From Ditibartonella apihabitans (GTDB lineage Bacteria; Pseudomonadota; Alphaproteobacteria; Rhizobiales; Rhizobiaceae), in assembly GCF_002007485.1 (NCBI RefSeq), contig NZ_CP015820.1, positions 744,001 to 808,000 on the forward strand: a stretch of DNA of 64,000 nt, in the 5' to 3' direction. The notes under the pieces are model-generated. The model made no database searches. It worked only from the letters and a program-made list of their open reading frames with translations, and had not been told where the DNA came from. Position numbers and translations under genes: made by a program. Numbering within the stretch: the first letter of the stretch is position 1; each line of letters starts with the position of its first letter. Of this stretch, positions 37,942-47,106 are shown piece after piece.

Positions 37942-39228
37942 TCAGTTTGCTTTAGATTCTTCCCGTTCAATGGCACGCCAGCCGATATCATGGCGATAAA
38001 AGCCTTCCGGCCAATCAATCAATTTTATTGCCTGATAGGCTTTCTGTTGCGCCTCTTTTACCGTTTTTCCTGTTGCAGTAACATTCAAAACCCTACCGCC
38101 ATTGGCGATGACTTTTCCGTCTTTCAAAGCGGTACCAGCGTGAAAAACTTTGACGTCAGGTAATTTATCCGCTTTTTCTATGCCGGAAATAATACTGCCA
38201 CGTTGGGGTGCTTCCGGATAACCTTTCGCTGCCATAACCACAGTCAAAGCTTTATCGGTTGTCCAGTCAAGTTTGATACCTTCGAGATGACCTTTTGCAA
38301 CGGAATAGAGTACCGAGAGCAGATCGCTTTTTAGCCGCATCAGCAGAACCTGACATTCAGGGTCGCCAAAGCGGACATTGAATTCGATCAGTTCAGGGCC
38401 TTTTTTTGTAATCATCAACCCCACAAACAATACGCCGCTGAATGGGCAACCAAGATCGGCCATGCCACGAATGGTGGGCTTTACGATTTCATTCATAACG
38501 CGCTTTGTCATATCGTCGGTCATGACAGGGGCCGGTGAATAGGCTCCCATGCCTCCGGTATTGGCTCCCTTATCGCCATCACCAACACGTTTATGATCTT
38601 GTGCGGAGCCGAAAGGAATGGCTGTTTTCCCGTCACAAAGGCAAAAGAAACTCGCTTCTTCACCTTCAAGAAATTCTTCTACAACAATTTCAATTCCGGC
38701 TTTTCCAAAGGCACCATCGAAACATGCATCAACCGCATCAAGCGCTTCACCTATTGTTAAGGCGACTGTCACACCTTTACCGGCAGCCAAACCATCGGCT
38801 TTGATGACGATCGGCGCGCCTTTTTTCCTGATATAATCCTTGGCCTCGTTTGCATTTTTAAAGCGTTGGTAAGCGCCGGTCGGAATATTGTATTTTGCGC
38901 ACAAGTCTTTGGTAAAACCTTTGGATCCTTCAAGCCGCGCGGCGAGTTTACTTGGCCCGACAACAAGAAGTCCATTATCCCGAAGGGAATCTGCAAGGCC
39001 GTCGACGAGTGGAGCTTCCGGTCCGATGACAACAAGTTCCACAGTATTTTTCTTGCAAAATTCGACAACAGCCTTATGGTTTTTTACATCAAGCTCGATA
39101 TTATCGCCCAATGCAAGGGTTCCGGGATTTCCAGGAGCACAGAAAAGTTTGCCAAGAAGCGGGGAAGACGAAATTTTATATGCCAATGCATGTTCGCGTC
39201 CGCCTGAACCGATGAGAAGAACGTTCAT
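37942..39228 (-). CDS. purD: Phosphoribosylamine--glycine ligase
   Basis: A 428-residue ATP-grasp enzyme for the second step of de novo purine synthesis (GAR synthetase). The N-terminal [18 protein letters not shown], the ATP-grasp blocks [14 protein letters not shown] and [25 protein letters not shown], and [15 protein letters not shown] are diagnostic. Length is normal. The start at 39228 follows GGAGCAAGTA. It is divergent from ubiA with 92 bases between. Confidence 0.97.
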   Translation of the reverse strand: MNVLLIGSGGREHALAYKISSSPLLGKLFCAPGNPGTLALGDNIELDVKNHKAVVEFCKKNTVELVVIGPEAPLVDGLADSLRDNGLLVVGPSKLAARLEGSKGFTKDLCAKYNIPTGAYQRFKNANEAKDYIRKKGAPIVIKADGLAAGKGVTVALTIGEALDAVDACFDGAFGKAGIEIVVEEFLEGEEASFFCLCDGKTAIPFGSAQDHKRVGDGDKGANTGGMGAYSPAPVMTDDMTKRVMNEIVKPTIRGMADLGCPFSGVLFVGLMITKKGPELIEFNVRFGDPECQVLLMRLKSDLLSVLYSVAKGHLEGIKLDWTTDKALTVVMAAKGYPEAPQRGSIISGIEKADKLPDVKVFHAGTALKDGKVIANGGRVLNVTATGKTVKEAQQKAYQAIKLIDWPEGFYRHDIGWRAIEREESKAN

Positions 39229-39320
39229 TACTTGCTCCTGTTGAAGAAGATGTTAAAACCCTTATTCTTGTCATAGAAACGAAATGCTTTAGCTTCAAGG
39301 TAAAAGGTGTGCTGTCATAA

Positions 39321-40337
39321 ATGGTAAACAACAAAAATATTGCTTCCGAAAGCTTGAGCACTCATGAAGCACTTCAGCAACAGGGCGTGAGAGGACGTGT
39401 CTTTGACGCGCCGTCAGGGCATTGGGTCTATCGTTTGTTGCCGCGGTCTCTGTGGCCTTATGCCCAGTTATCACGTTGGGACAGACCAATCGGTTGGAAA
39501 CTTCTTATGTGGCCGTGTTTCTGGTCGTTAATTCTGGCAATGGATGCAAAAGGTTTTGATTCTCACCTGCATCCCTATCCGGTTGCCTTGGCAATATGGT
39601 ACCTTTTCCTTTTCTTTATTGGTGCTGTAGCCATGCGCGGCGCGGGGTGCACATGGAATGATCTTGTTGACCAGAAAATCGATAATAAAGTGGAACGCAC
39701 GCGCTCAAGGCCTTTGCCATCGGGGCAGGTCAGCCGCCTTCAGGCGAAAATCTTTATGGGGCTGCAATGTCTTGTCGGGCTTCTCGTGCTTGTGCAATTC
39801 AATCTGTTCAGCATTATTTTAGGTGTTTCATCGCTTGTTATTGTCGCAATCTACCCCTTTATGAAACGCGTGACATACTGGCCGCAGTTTTTTTTAGGCC
39901 TTGCTTTCAATTGGGGGGCTCTGATGGGATGGGCTACGATTTACGGCCGTCTTGATTATGCACCTTTGAGCCTTTATTTCGGCTCGGTTTTATGGACGAT
40001 AGGCTATGACACAATCTATGCCCATCAGGATAAAGAAGATGATGCAATTGTCGGTGTGCGCTCGACTGCAAGACTTTTTGGTGAAAAAACCAAAGCCGCA
40101 CTCATCGTTCTTTATGGCGGATTTATTTTATTGAGCCTTGCTGCATTTCTTTTGGCTGGTGTGCCGACTTTGGCCTATCTTGGCCTGTTACTTGCGGCTA
40201 TCCACATGTTTTATCAAATTATCACAATTGATATCGATAATAATAGCGAGTGCCTGAGACTGTTCAAATCGAATTCGACAGTCGGCTGTTTAATCTTCCT
40301 CGGCCTCGTTCTTGGAGCAGCGGTACGTTATTTCTAA
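39321..40337 (+). CDS. ubiA: 4-hydroxybenzoate polyprenyltransferase
   Basis: A 338-residue inner-membrane prenyltransferase that joins the polyprenyl chain (made by the enzyme at 26069) to 4-hydroxybenzoate in ubiquinone synthesis. Both aspartate motifs are present: NDLVDQKIDNKVERTRSRP and YAHQDKEDD. The first ~45 residues are a hydrophilic extension common in Rhizobiales. Eight or nine helices follow. A hairpin shared with pdxH lies downstream. Confidence 0.94.
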   Translation: MVNNKNIASESLSTHEALQQQGVRGRVFDAPSGHWVYRLLPRSLWPYAQLSRWDRPIGWKLLMWPCFWSLILAMDAKGFDSHLHPYPVALAIWYLFLFFIGAVAMRGAGCTWNDLVDQKIDNKVERTRSRPLPSGQVSRLQAKIFMGLQCLVGLLVLVQFNLFSIILGVSSLVIVAIYPFMKRVTYWPQFFLGLAFNWGALMGWATIYGRLDYAPLSLYFGSVLWTIGYDTIYAHQDKEDDAIVGVRSTARLFGEKTKAALIVLYGGFILLSLAAFLLAGVPTLAYLGLLLAAIHMFYQIITIDIDNNSECLRLFKSNSTVGCLIFLGLVLGAAVRYF

Positions 40338-40375
40338 GAATAACTATCGCCGATAAGCGAAGCAGAGCTTTTTAA

Positions 40376-40400
40376 AAGCCGGATTTAAACCGTCCGGCTT
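40376..40400 (-). terminator. Terminator of pdxH (possibly shared with ubiA)
   Basis: Perfect eight-base arms AAGCCGGA and TCCGGCTT around a nine-base loop. The minus strand continues with TTTTAAAAAG, fitting termination 33 bases after pdxH; the plus strand lacks a T run. Confidence 0.65.
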
Positions 40401-40432
40401 AACGGAAAAATTTTGCCGATTAAAGAGAATGC

Positions 40433-41056
40433 TTAAGGGTATAAACGGTGTTTTTCCCACGATTTTGCATCAGGCGAAGGACGGGAAAAAACTACACGGT
40501 CATGAAGCCTGAACGGTCTGTCGTGCCAGAATTCGATTGAAAGCGGTTTGATTCTGAAGCCGGACCAGTAGGGTGGACGGGGTATATTGCCGATGGCGTA
40601 TTTTGCCGTGTATTCGGCAACAGCTTTTTCCAAAGCAAAGCGGCTTTCGAGTGGTCGGGATTGTTTTGATGCCCAGGCACCGATGCGGCTGCCACGTGCA
40701 CGTGATTGATAATAGGCATCAGCTTCTTCGTCGCTTACCTTTTCAACCAGTCCGCGTACTCTCACTTGCCTGCGCAACGATTTCCAGTGGAAACATAACG
40801 CTGCCTTCATAGATGAAAGAATTTCCCGTCCCTTATTGCTTTCATAATTTGTATAGAAGACAAATCCATCCGAACCGAAAGCTTTCAAAAGGACCATACG
40901 GACATCTGGAAGGCCTGTCGGGTCCACTGTAGCAACTGCCATAGCATTCGGGTCGTTAATTTCGCTTTTTGTTGCATCTTCCATCCAAATTTTAAAAAGT
41001 GCAAAAGGTTCATTTGCCTCGACAAAGTCACCACTTGTTAACGTTTCATCTGTCAT
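40433..41056 (-). CDS. pdxH: Pyridoxamine 5'-phosphate oxidase
   Basis: A 207-residue FMN enzyme that oxidises PNP/PMP to pyridoxal 5'-phosphate. Signature parts are [49 protein letters not shown] and the C-terminal [13 protein letters not shown] and KHRLYP ending. Length is normal. It is divergent from the lipoprotein gene at 41133. Confidence 0.96.
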   Translation of the reverse strand: MTDETLTSGDFVEANEPFALFKIWMEDATKSEINDPNAMAVATVDPTGLPDVRMVLLKAFGSDGFVFYTNYESNKGREILSSMKAALCFHWKSLRRQVRVRGLVEKVSDEEADAYYQSRARGSRIGAWASKQSRPLESRFALEKAVAEYTAKYAIGNIPRPPYWSGFRIKPLSIEFWHDRPFRLHDRVVFSRPSPDAKSWEKHRLYP

Positions 41057-41132
41057 AATGCACCCGAGTTATGTGTTTTCTGTATAATAGCGTGTTGTCA
41101 AACTACCTGGCCGACGCGGAAAAAAGTGGACT

Positions 41133-41600
41133 ATGGAAGCTTTTTTTAATTTGATAAGCCGGCTTGGTCGTTTTGTCATTTTTGTCACGATCACTTGGTT
41201 ATTGCAAGGCTGTATCATATCAGGTGACAAACTTGATAAAATGGGCGCCACTGCAACGCCGGAAAATTCCGTCGATTATTCGATGATGACCGGTTCGGTG
41301 GCCTCACAAACAACATTGACGAGCGACCCGATCATTCTTTCCGACCAACTTGTTATTCGCGACGAGATCAAGGCTATTGAAAACGTGAACGCTTCTCCTA
41401 AAGAAGTAAAGTGGGATAATACCATAACGGGAAGCGAAGGAACAATCAGTTCGATTGTCGAAAGTAAAGATAAGGGCCGTAAATGCCGCAAGTTCAAGGC
41501 AACCCGTTCGGCTTATGACGGAGAAAATCTCTATCACGGTGAAATCTGTGAAATGGCTCCCGATGTCTGGACAATGACCAGCTTCGATATGGCTCATTAA
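41133..41600 (+). CDS. RT0821/Lpp0805-type surface antigen lipoprotein
   Basis: A 155-residue exported protein. The hydrophobic N-terminus ends in LLQGC with Cys27 as a likely lipidation site (lipobox LQGC is acceptable but not classic). The C-terminal part CRKFKATRSAYDGENLYHGEICEMAPDVW fits the 17-kDa surface antigen domain seen in Rhizobiales proteins encoded just upstream of a DnaJ-domain gene. It probably resides in the outer or inner membrane periplasmic face; function unknown. Confidence 0.72.
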   Translation: MEAFFNLISRLGRFVIFVTITWLLQGCIISGDKLDKMGATATPENSVDYSMMTGSVASQTTLTSDPIILSDQLVIRDEIKAIENVNASPKEVKWDNTITGSEGTISSIVESKDKGRKCRKFKATRSAYDGENLYHGEICEMAPDVWTMTSFDMAH

Positions 41601-41773
41601 TGTCCTTCTTCGACTTGTTCAAAAACCACTTAAAAAAACATGAAATGATCTGGTATTTTCGCTCTTTCATAGGCATATAGAGAATGAGGTATTTTTCTGC
41701 CCTTCGAGGTGGAACAGATTTTTATAAAGCCGTCTTGAGGGAAGGCCCTTTTTCGGCTGGAAAGAGGATAAAT

Positions 41774-42742
41774 ATGCGTGATCCCTATACGGTTCTGGGT
41801 GTGGCGCGCACTGCCAAACCGCAAGAGATTAAATCTGCATTCAGAAAACTGGCAAAACAATATCACCCTGATCTTCACAAAGGCGACAAGACTGCTCAGG
41901 ATAAATTTGCCGAAGTCAATCAAGCCTATGAAATTCTTGGCGATAAAGACAAAAAAGAAAAATTTGATCGTGGCGAGATTGATGCCGAAGGCAAGCCTGT
42001 TTTTCAAGGCTTTGCCGGTGGTGGTCAAGGGTTTGGCAATGGACAGGGCTTTGGCGGCGGACAGGGCTTTGGCGGCCGCGGCAATCCGTTCGGCAACGGC
42101 GCCAGTCATTTCGAATTCAGGTCTGGTGGCGGAAAGGCGGGCTTTGATGCCGGCGATATTTTCAGAGATCTTTTCGGTGCAGGAAATGGAGCCAATAGAG
42201 GCGGAGGTTTTTCCGGTTTTGGCAGCCGCAGCCGTGCGCAAGCGCGCCAACAGGGCGCTGATATCCATGCAAGACTGGATGTAACTTTAGAGCAGCTCGT
42301 CGGAGCCGAGAAAGTAGAAGCCATTTTTCCAAATGGTAAAAAGCTTAAAATCAAACTTCCCGATTATGTCGAGGATGGCCAGACAATCCGGCTGAAAGGG
42401 CAAGGTGAAACTGTTCCTTATGGTCAGGCCGGAGATGCATTGGTGACAATTCACATCAAGCCCCATCCCCACATCCACATTGAAGGAAGAGCACTGCATC
42501 TTGATTTGCCGGTCTCTCTCAAAGATGCGGTTCTGGGTGCCAAAAAACCGGTTGATACGCTTGACGGCCGCATTATGTTGACGATACCGGCCTGGTCGAG
42601 CTCCGACAAGGTTTTGCGCTTGAAAGGAAGAGGACTACCTCTCAAAACAGGTGGCCGGGATGATCTTTATGTTCATGTCCGTATTATGCTGCCGGAAGGT
42701 GGAGATGCCGGACTTGAACAATTTATCAAAATGCAATCTTGA
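41774..42742 (+). CDS. DnaJ/CbpA-like co-chaperone (no zinc finger)
   Basis: A 322-residue class B J-protein. Residues about 3-68 form the J domain with the HPD motif ([10 protein letters not shown]); a glycine/phenylalanine-rich linker follows (about 78-160, repeats of GQGFGG); then two DnaJ C-terminal substrate-binding domains (about 165-320). There are no CxxCxGxG zinc-finger repeats, so it is CbpA-like rather than canonical DnaJ. J-proteins stimulate DnaK ATPase. The start is ATG 41774, about seven bases after AGAGG; a longer frame from 41684 precedes the J domain with unrelated residues. Confidence 0.9.
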   Translation: MRDPYTVLGVARTAKPQEIKSAFRKLAKQYHPDLHKGDKTAQDKFAEVNQAYEILGDKDKKEKFDRGEIDAEGKPVFQGFAGGGQGFGNGQGFGGGQGFGGRGNPFGNGASHFEFRSGGGKAGFDAGDIFRDLFGAGNGANRGGGFSGFGSRSRAQARQQGADIHARLDVTLEQLVGAEKVEAIFPNGKKLKIKLPDYVEDGQTIRLKGQGETVPYGQAGDALVTIHIKPHPHIHIEGRALHLDLPVSLKDAVLGAKKPVDTLDGRIMLTIPAWSSSDKVLRLKGRGLPLKTGGRDDLYVHVRIMLPEGGDAGLEQFIKMQS

Positions 42743-42802
42743 AGATCATAAAACGGGTTGATTGGGTAAGCTATAGGAATAAAAGCGGGAACGAGGATTG
42801 TC

Positions 42803-43267
42803 ATGAGGTTCAATTTTTGTCTCGCTTTTTTTCTGCTGACGGTTTTTTGTTCATCAGCTTTGGCCGAAAATTTCACGAAAGGCGATATTACTGTCGAAAG
42901 CCCGTGGGTGCAAAAGTCCGATACGGGTGAAAAACGTGCAGAAGGTTTCGCTCTCATTCATAACGGCGGATTTAATGCAGATCGCTTGGTGTCAATAACC
43001 TCCGACATTTCCGATCATGTGGTTATTCACGAAACAATCAAACAATATGGTAAGGTCAAGATGCAAAAGCTCAAGGAACCTCTTACCATTGAACCGAACG
43101 GCTATCTTGAATTGAAGCCCGGTGATTATCATTTCATGTTTTTCAACTGTCAGGATGAATTGCGCGATGGCGAGTTCGTTCCGGCTGTTTTGCACTTTGA
43201 AAAAAATGGCGATGTCAAAATCAATTTCGCAATCGAAATTAAAGACGATAAACCGGATAATCCCTGA
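42803..43267 (+). CDS. PCu(A)C-type periplasmic copper chaperone
   Basis: A 154-residue exported protein: signal peptide about 1-22 (CLAFFLLTVFCSSALA) and a cupredoxin-like PCuAC domain. The expected Cu(I) ligands are a histidine and methionines spread over H-x10-M-x21-H-x-M; here HETIKQYGKVKM and YHFMFF supply His, Met, His and Met. PCuAC proteins usually load the CuA site of cytochrome oxidase subunit II. Interestingly, no coxB is in the window and the COX1 homologue at 57329 has lost CuB, so it may serve another oxidase or general copper handling. Confidence 0.82.
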   Translation: MRFNFCLAFFLLTVFCSSALAENFTKGDITVESPWVQKSDTGEKRAEGFALIHNGGFNADRLVSITSDISDHVVIHETIKQYGKVKMQKLKEPLTIEPNGYLELKPGDYHFMFFNCQDELRDGEFVPAVLHFEKNGDVKINFAIEIKDDKPDNP

Positions 43268-43270
43268 TTG

Positions 43271-43291
43271 TTGCAGTTCTGCAATTTTTTT
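43271..43291 (+). terminator. Small terminator after the copper chaperone gene
   Basis: TTGCA and TGCAA pair around GTTC, followed by seven T, only four bases past the stop codon. The stem is short but the T run is good. Confidence 0.5.
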
Positions 43292-43817
43292 AAGCCATTA
43301 TAATATTTGGCGATCGGTCAGGGCCATATTGATGAATAGCCCGATCCCGATGTTTGATAATGCCGTTTTACCGTAGTTCTTTCCCGCTACAATTATCTTA
43401 TTTATGAGCTGGAGCCGGTTGACCACTTCACTTCTGCTGTTCTGCTCAAATGAACAGAAATGATAAGACCAACGTCAGGGAATCTTTAAAGACCGGCCAC
43501 TTTTCCAGTTTGATGAATGGGACTTCCTTGTTACTTGTTTAACCGGAACACTTGAATTGAACGGTTCATACCGGTTTTTGCAAGGTGCCCATTCACATTT
43601 TTCAAGATCGCTTTTCTTCAACCGAAATGGATGAAGGAATGAACGGATTTCGGTCTTCAAAAACGAAAAACAAAGCGAATTTTAAAGTTTTTCTGCGTTT
43701 GCGTTGCATAATTGTTGGTTTCACGAACAAATTGCACCAATTACTTGAAGAAAAGTGCGAGCTATGTCATAGGGCAAAAAGCGAAAACTGATATCAAGCA
43801 ATTATGAGGCAATACCA
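43292..43817. other. Intergenic region before fabI
   Basis: About 525 bases. Open frames of about 60-68 codons near 43475-43791 on both strands lack ribosome binding sites and recognisable sequence. The region should carry the fabI promoter. Nothing else was recognised. Confidence 0.45.
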
Positions 43818-44636
43818 ATGGGTGACAGTAACGGTTTGTTGCGTGGCAAGCGCGGTTTAATTCTCGGGCTTGCAAATAATCATTCAATTGCATGGGGTAT
43901 CGCAAAAGCTGCACACAAAGCGGGTGCCGAGCTTGCTTTTACCTACCAGGGGGAAGCACTGAAAAAACGTGTTGTACCGCTTGCAGAAGAGGTCGGGGGA
44001 TTTGTTTGTGGCCATTGTGATGTCACAGATGCAGCGTCAATTGATGCAGCATTCGATGCGGTAAAACAGAAATGGGGAAAAATTGACTTTCTCGTTCATG
44101 CAATCGGCTTTTCCGACAAGGACGAACTGACGGGGCGTTATGTTGATACAACTGAAGCAAACTTCAACATGACGATGAATATTTCTGTTTATTCTCTCAC
44201 TGCAGTTACCCAGCGGGCAGAAAAATTGATGCCCGATGGCGGTTCGATTTTGACATTGACCTATTATGGCTCGGAAAAAGTTATGCCGAACTATAACGTT
44301 ATGGGCGTTGCCAAGGCCGCTCTTGAAGCAAGTGTCAAATATCTTGCAGTTGATCTCGGACCTAAAAAAATTCGTGTCAATGCTGTTTCGGCTGGCCCGA
44401 TCAAAACATTGGCTGCTTCGGGAATCGGTGACTTCCGGTATATTCTCAAATGGAATGAATACAATGCGCCCCTTCGTCGGACGGTCACGATTGATGAAGT
44501 TGGCGATTCTGCGCTTTATCTTCTTTCGGATTTGTCCCGTTCGGTAACCGGCGAAGTTCATCATGTTGATGCCGGATATCATGTTATCGGCATGAAAGCA
44601 GTCGATGCACCGGATATTTCTGTTGTAAAGGATTGA
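43818..44636 (+). CDS. fabI: Enoyl-[acyl-carrier-protein] reductase (NADH)
   Basis: A 272-residue short-chain dehydrogenase-like enzyme that completes each fatty acid elongation cycle and is the target of triclosan. It has the FabI-type NAD site GLILGLANNHSIAWGIAKA and the catalytic pair in YYGSEKVMPNYNVMGVAKAAL (Tyr-x6-Lys spacing). The C-terminal SVTGEVHHVDAGYHVIGM is typical. The histidine phosphatase gene follows four bases later, an arrangement conserved in Brucella and relatives. Confidence 0.96.
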   Translation: MGDSNGLLRGKRGLILGLANNHSIAWGIAKAAHKAGAELAFTYQGEALKKRVVPLAEEVGGFVCGHCDVTDAASIDAAFDAVKQKWGKIDFLVHAIGFSDKDELTGRYVDTTEANFNMTMNISVYSLTAVTQRAEKLMPDGGSILTLTYYGSEKVMPNYNVMGVAKAALEASVKYLAVDLGPKKIRVNAVSAGPIKTLAASGIGDFRYILKWNEYNAPLRRTVTIDEVGDSALYLLSDLSRSVTGEVHHVDAGYHVIGMKAVDAPDISVVKD

Positions 44637-44640
44637 TAAA

Positions 44641-45234
44641 GTGTCCAAGCGTCCGCTTATTTATTTTTCCCGTCACGGTCAGACGGATTGGAATATTACC
44701 AAACGCATACAAGGCCAGATAGATCGCGATATTACCGAATATGGGCGCCAGCAGGCTGCCCGTAATGGCCGTTTATTAAAAGAATTATTGGGCGATGCCA
44801 AAGGCTTTGATTTTGTTGCAAGCCCTTTGCGTAGAACACGCGAAACGATGGAAATCATTCGTGGTGAAATGGGGCTTGATATTCGCGGCTATCGCACCGA
44901 TCCACAGTTAATGGAGATGCATTTCGGTGACTGGCAGGGAACAACCGAGGATGATATTGCCAAAGTCCACCCTGAACTCATTGCTGCCCGTGTTGCAGAC
45001 AAGTGGAATTTTTTGCCCCCCGGTGAAAAGGCGGAAAGCTATGCCATGCTTGCCAAACGTGTAAAAGACTGGGTCGAAAAGGTTGAAGGCAATACGGTCT
45101 GTGTCACCCATGGCGGGTGCTTACGGTCAATCATGCATATTTACGGCGGGTTGAGCGAACCGGAAGCCGCCAATTTTATGGTCGATCAGGACCGCATTTT
45201 ACGTTTTGATGAAAACGGGCTGGAATGGCTTTAA
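44641..45234 (+). CDS. Histidine phosphatase family protein (phosphoglycerate mutase-like)
   Basis: A 197-residue protein with the phosphohistidine motif SRHGQTDWN (about residues 9-17), RRTRETME, the general acid region EMHFGDWQG and the second histidine in VTHGGCLRSIM. It is often annotated gpmB or phosphoglycerate mutase, but the broad family includes phosphatases for many substrates, so the reaction is not certain. Starts at GTG 44641, AAAGGAT seven bases before; co-transcribed with fabI. Confidence 0.88.
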   Translation: MSKRPLIYFSRHGQTDWNITKRIQGQIDRDITEYGRQQAARNGRLLKELLGDAKGFDFVASPLRRTRETMEIIRGEMGLDIRGYRTDPQLMEMHFGDWQGTTEDDIAKVHPELIAARVADKWNFLPPGEKAESYAMLAKRVKDWVEKVEGNTVCVTHGGCLRSIMHIYGGLSEPEAANFMVDQDRILRFDENGLEWL

Positions 45235-45268
45235 ATTACCGTCCGACCTTATGACAAAACAATTATAT

Positions 45269-45301
45269 GCACACCAAATTCGTCAAAAGGAATTGGTGTG
45301 C
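45269..45301 (+). other. Strong hairpin after the histidine phosphatase gene
   Basis: GCACACCAAATTC (45269-45281) pairs with GAATTGGTGTGC (45290-45301) over 12 positions with one bulged A. No T run follows, so it may be an mRNA 3' stabiliser or a Rho-linked end rather than a classic terminator. Three 20-bp repeats follow at once. Confidence 0.6.
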
Positions 45302-45360
45302 AACCGTGGGATTTATGCGTAACTGCGGGATTTTGTGTGCAATTGCGGAGTTTTGCGCGT
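45301..45360 (+). repeat. Three 20-bp degenerate tandem repeats
   Basis: Units at 45301-45320, 45321-45340 and 45341-45360 share the pattern CAACYGYGGGATTTTGYGYG (imperfectly). They abut the hairpin at 45269 and lie in the gap before the converging DUF1344 gene. Confidence 0.7.
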
Positions 45361-45397
45361 TTTATTTAATAAAATAACTGCCGGTCGGGAACGATCA

Positions 45398-45652
45398 TCA
45401 ACTTTCTTGTGGCTCGATATCGGTAATGTAGCGATCATTTCCCTCGGTGTCATAAAATACGATGACTTTCATGCCTTCACTCAAAACAGAATAATCGAAT
45501 TCACCCGGTAAACTATAAGTTTTCCCATTGTCGAGTTCGATTGTATTATTATCCTGATTGATAGCTGTTATTGTTCCTTTGACGTCATCGGCAAAAGCTA
45601 AGGCTGGGAAAAGAAATGTTGCTAGTATCCCCGCAAAAACCAGTTTTCTCAT
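45398..45652 (-). CDS. DUF1344 small exported protein
   Basis: An 84-residue protein with a signal peptide (MRKLVFAGILATFLFPALAFA) and a small beta-barrel-like mature part: VKGTITAINQDNNTIELDNG then YSLPGEF, matching the DUF1344 family of Rhizobiales periplasmic proteins. Function unknown. Start ATG 45652 has GAAAGGG six bases upstream; a longer frame to 45742 runs into the 16-bp repeat array and is not credible. Confidence 0.85.
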   Translation of the reverse strand: MRKLVFAGILATFLFPALAFADDVKGTITAINQDNNTIELDNGKTYSLPGEFDYSVLSEGMKVIVFYDTEGNDRYITDIEPQES

Positions 45653-45692
45653 ATTAGCCCTTTCAAAATCGTCAATTGTAAAACTGCCAGTT

Positions 45693-45756
45693 ATTGCAAA
45701 TTCAAGTCGTTGCAAGCTCAAGTCTTGGCAAAACCAAATCATTGCAAATCAATGTC
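45693..45756. repeat. Four 16-bp degenerate tandem repeats
   Basis: Units at 45693, 45709, 45725 and 45741 follow the pattern ATTGCAAATTCAAGTC with changes in each copy. They occupy the leader of the DUF1344 gene, about 40-105 bases upstream of its start, so they may overlap its promoter. Confidence 0.7.
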
Positions 45757-46001
45757 AGGTGATTGTGTCGAAACCATAGCCATTGGTCAATCAAAAATAG
45801 AATATACAAAATCACATAATGGTTTTCCTGTAAAACGTGTGCATTTTTGTCTTGATATGCGGTTCTTTGAATGTAAATGGCCGGAAATGTGGAAAAAATC
45901 CCGTTATTGATCAAAATTGCTTCAATCTTGGTTTTCACTGTTTGACCACGAACCAAAAGCTCAATAGAACAAACAATGGTGAAAAGTTGGGTTGGCGTTT
46001 T

Positions 46002-47096
46002 ATGTCATATAATACATTCGGTAAACTCTTCCGCGTTACAACATGGGGCGAAAGCCATGGGCCTGCATTGGGCTGCGTTATTGACGGTTGCCCTCCGGGG
46101 ATAAAGTTCTCGGTGGCGGAGGTGCAAGCTTATCTTGATAAACGCAAACCCGGACAATCCCGTTATACGACCCAGCGCCGTGAAGCTGATGAGGTCAAGA
46201 TATTGTCGGGAGTGTTACCTTGTGATGACGGGAAAGAATTGATCACAACCGGAACGCCGATTTCGATGATGATCGAGAACACCGATCAGCGGTCGAAAGA
46301 TTATGGCAATCTTGCCCGCGAATATCGTCCCGGACATGCCGATTATACTTATGATGTCAAATATGGCATTCGCGATTATCGTGGTGGCGGGCGTTCTTCG
46401 GCACGTGAGACTGCAGCGCGTGTTGCTGCCGGCGCAATAGCCCGAAAAGTTGTTCCGAATCTTCGTGTGCGTGGGGCAGTGATTGCCATTGGCGCAATCG
46501 ATATTGACCGTTCCCGTTGGGATTGGAATGAGGTTGATAATAATCCGTTTTTTACCCCCGATAAGATCGCTGCTGAAAAATTCGCAACTTATCTTGATGA
46601 AATTCGTAAAGAAGGTTCGTCAATCGGTGCTATAGTAGAAATTGTTGCAGACAATGTACCTGCCGGGCTTGGCGCACCGATTTACGGGAAACTTGATCAG
46701 GATATTGCATCCTTCCTTATGTCAATCAATGCAGTCAAGGCCGTTGAAATCGGTGAAGGATTTAACGCTGCCCGCTTGACGGGGGAAGAAAATGCCGACG
46801 AAATGCGCCATGGGGAAAATGGAAGACCGGTTTTTTTAAGCAATCATGCCGGTGGTATACTGGGAGGTATTTCCAATGGCGAACCGGTCATTGCGCGTTT
46901 TGCAGTCAAACCGACATCATCGATATTGACACCGCGCCGTTCGGTAGATGTTGATGGCAATAATGTTGATGTAGTGACAAAAGGGCGGCACGATCCTTGT
47001 GTTGGAATAAGGGCTGTACCAGTAGGGGAAGCGATGGTGGCTTGTGCCATTGCCGACCATTATCTTAGACATCGCGGCCAAACAGGCCGGATCTGA
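46002..47096 (+). CDS. aroC: Chorismate synthase
   Basis: A 364-residue enzyme that makes chorismate, the last step of the shikimate pathway, with reduced FMN. Signatures are [20 protein letters not shown] at the N-terminus, [18 protein letters not shown] and the C-terminal [14 protein letters not shown]. The start ATG 46002 ([10 protein letters not shown]) is the family start; the frame upstream to 45837 is not conserved. ribB follows after ten bases. Confidence 0.97.
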   Translation: MSYNTFGKLFRVTTWGESHGPALGCVIDGCPPGIKFSVAEVQAYLDKRKPGQSRYTTQRREADEVKILSGVLPCDDGKELITTGTPISMMIENTDQRSKDYGNLAREYRPGHADYTYDVKYGIRDYRGGGRSSARETAARVAAGAIARKVVPNLRVRGAVIAIGAIDIDRSRWDWNEVDNNPFFTPDKIAAEKFATYLDEIRKEGSSIGAIVEIVADNVPAGLGAPIYGKLDQDIASFLMSINAVKAVEIGEGFNAARLTGEENADEMRHGENGRPVFLSNHAGGILGGISNGEPVIARFAVKPTSSILTPRRSVDVDGNNVDVVTKGRHDPCVGIRAVPVGEAMVACAIADHYLRHRGQTGRI

Positions 47097-47106
47097 AAGG
47101 ACTATT

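Noticed and set aside
43475..43791. Small frames upstream of fabI
   Set aside because: No ribosome binding site, mutual overlap, atypical composition.
44037..44648. 203-codon minus-strand frame opposite fabI
   Set aside because: Shadow of fabI; composition unlike a real protein.
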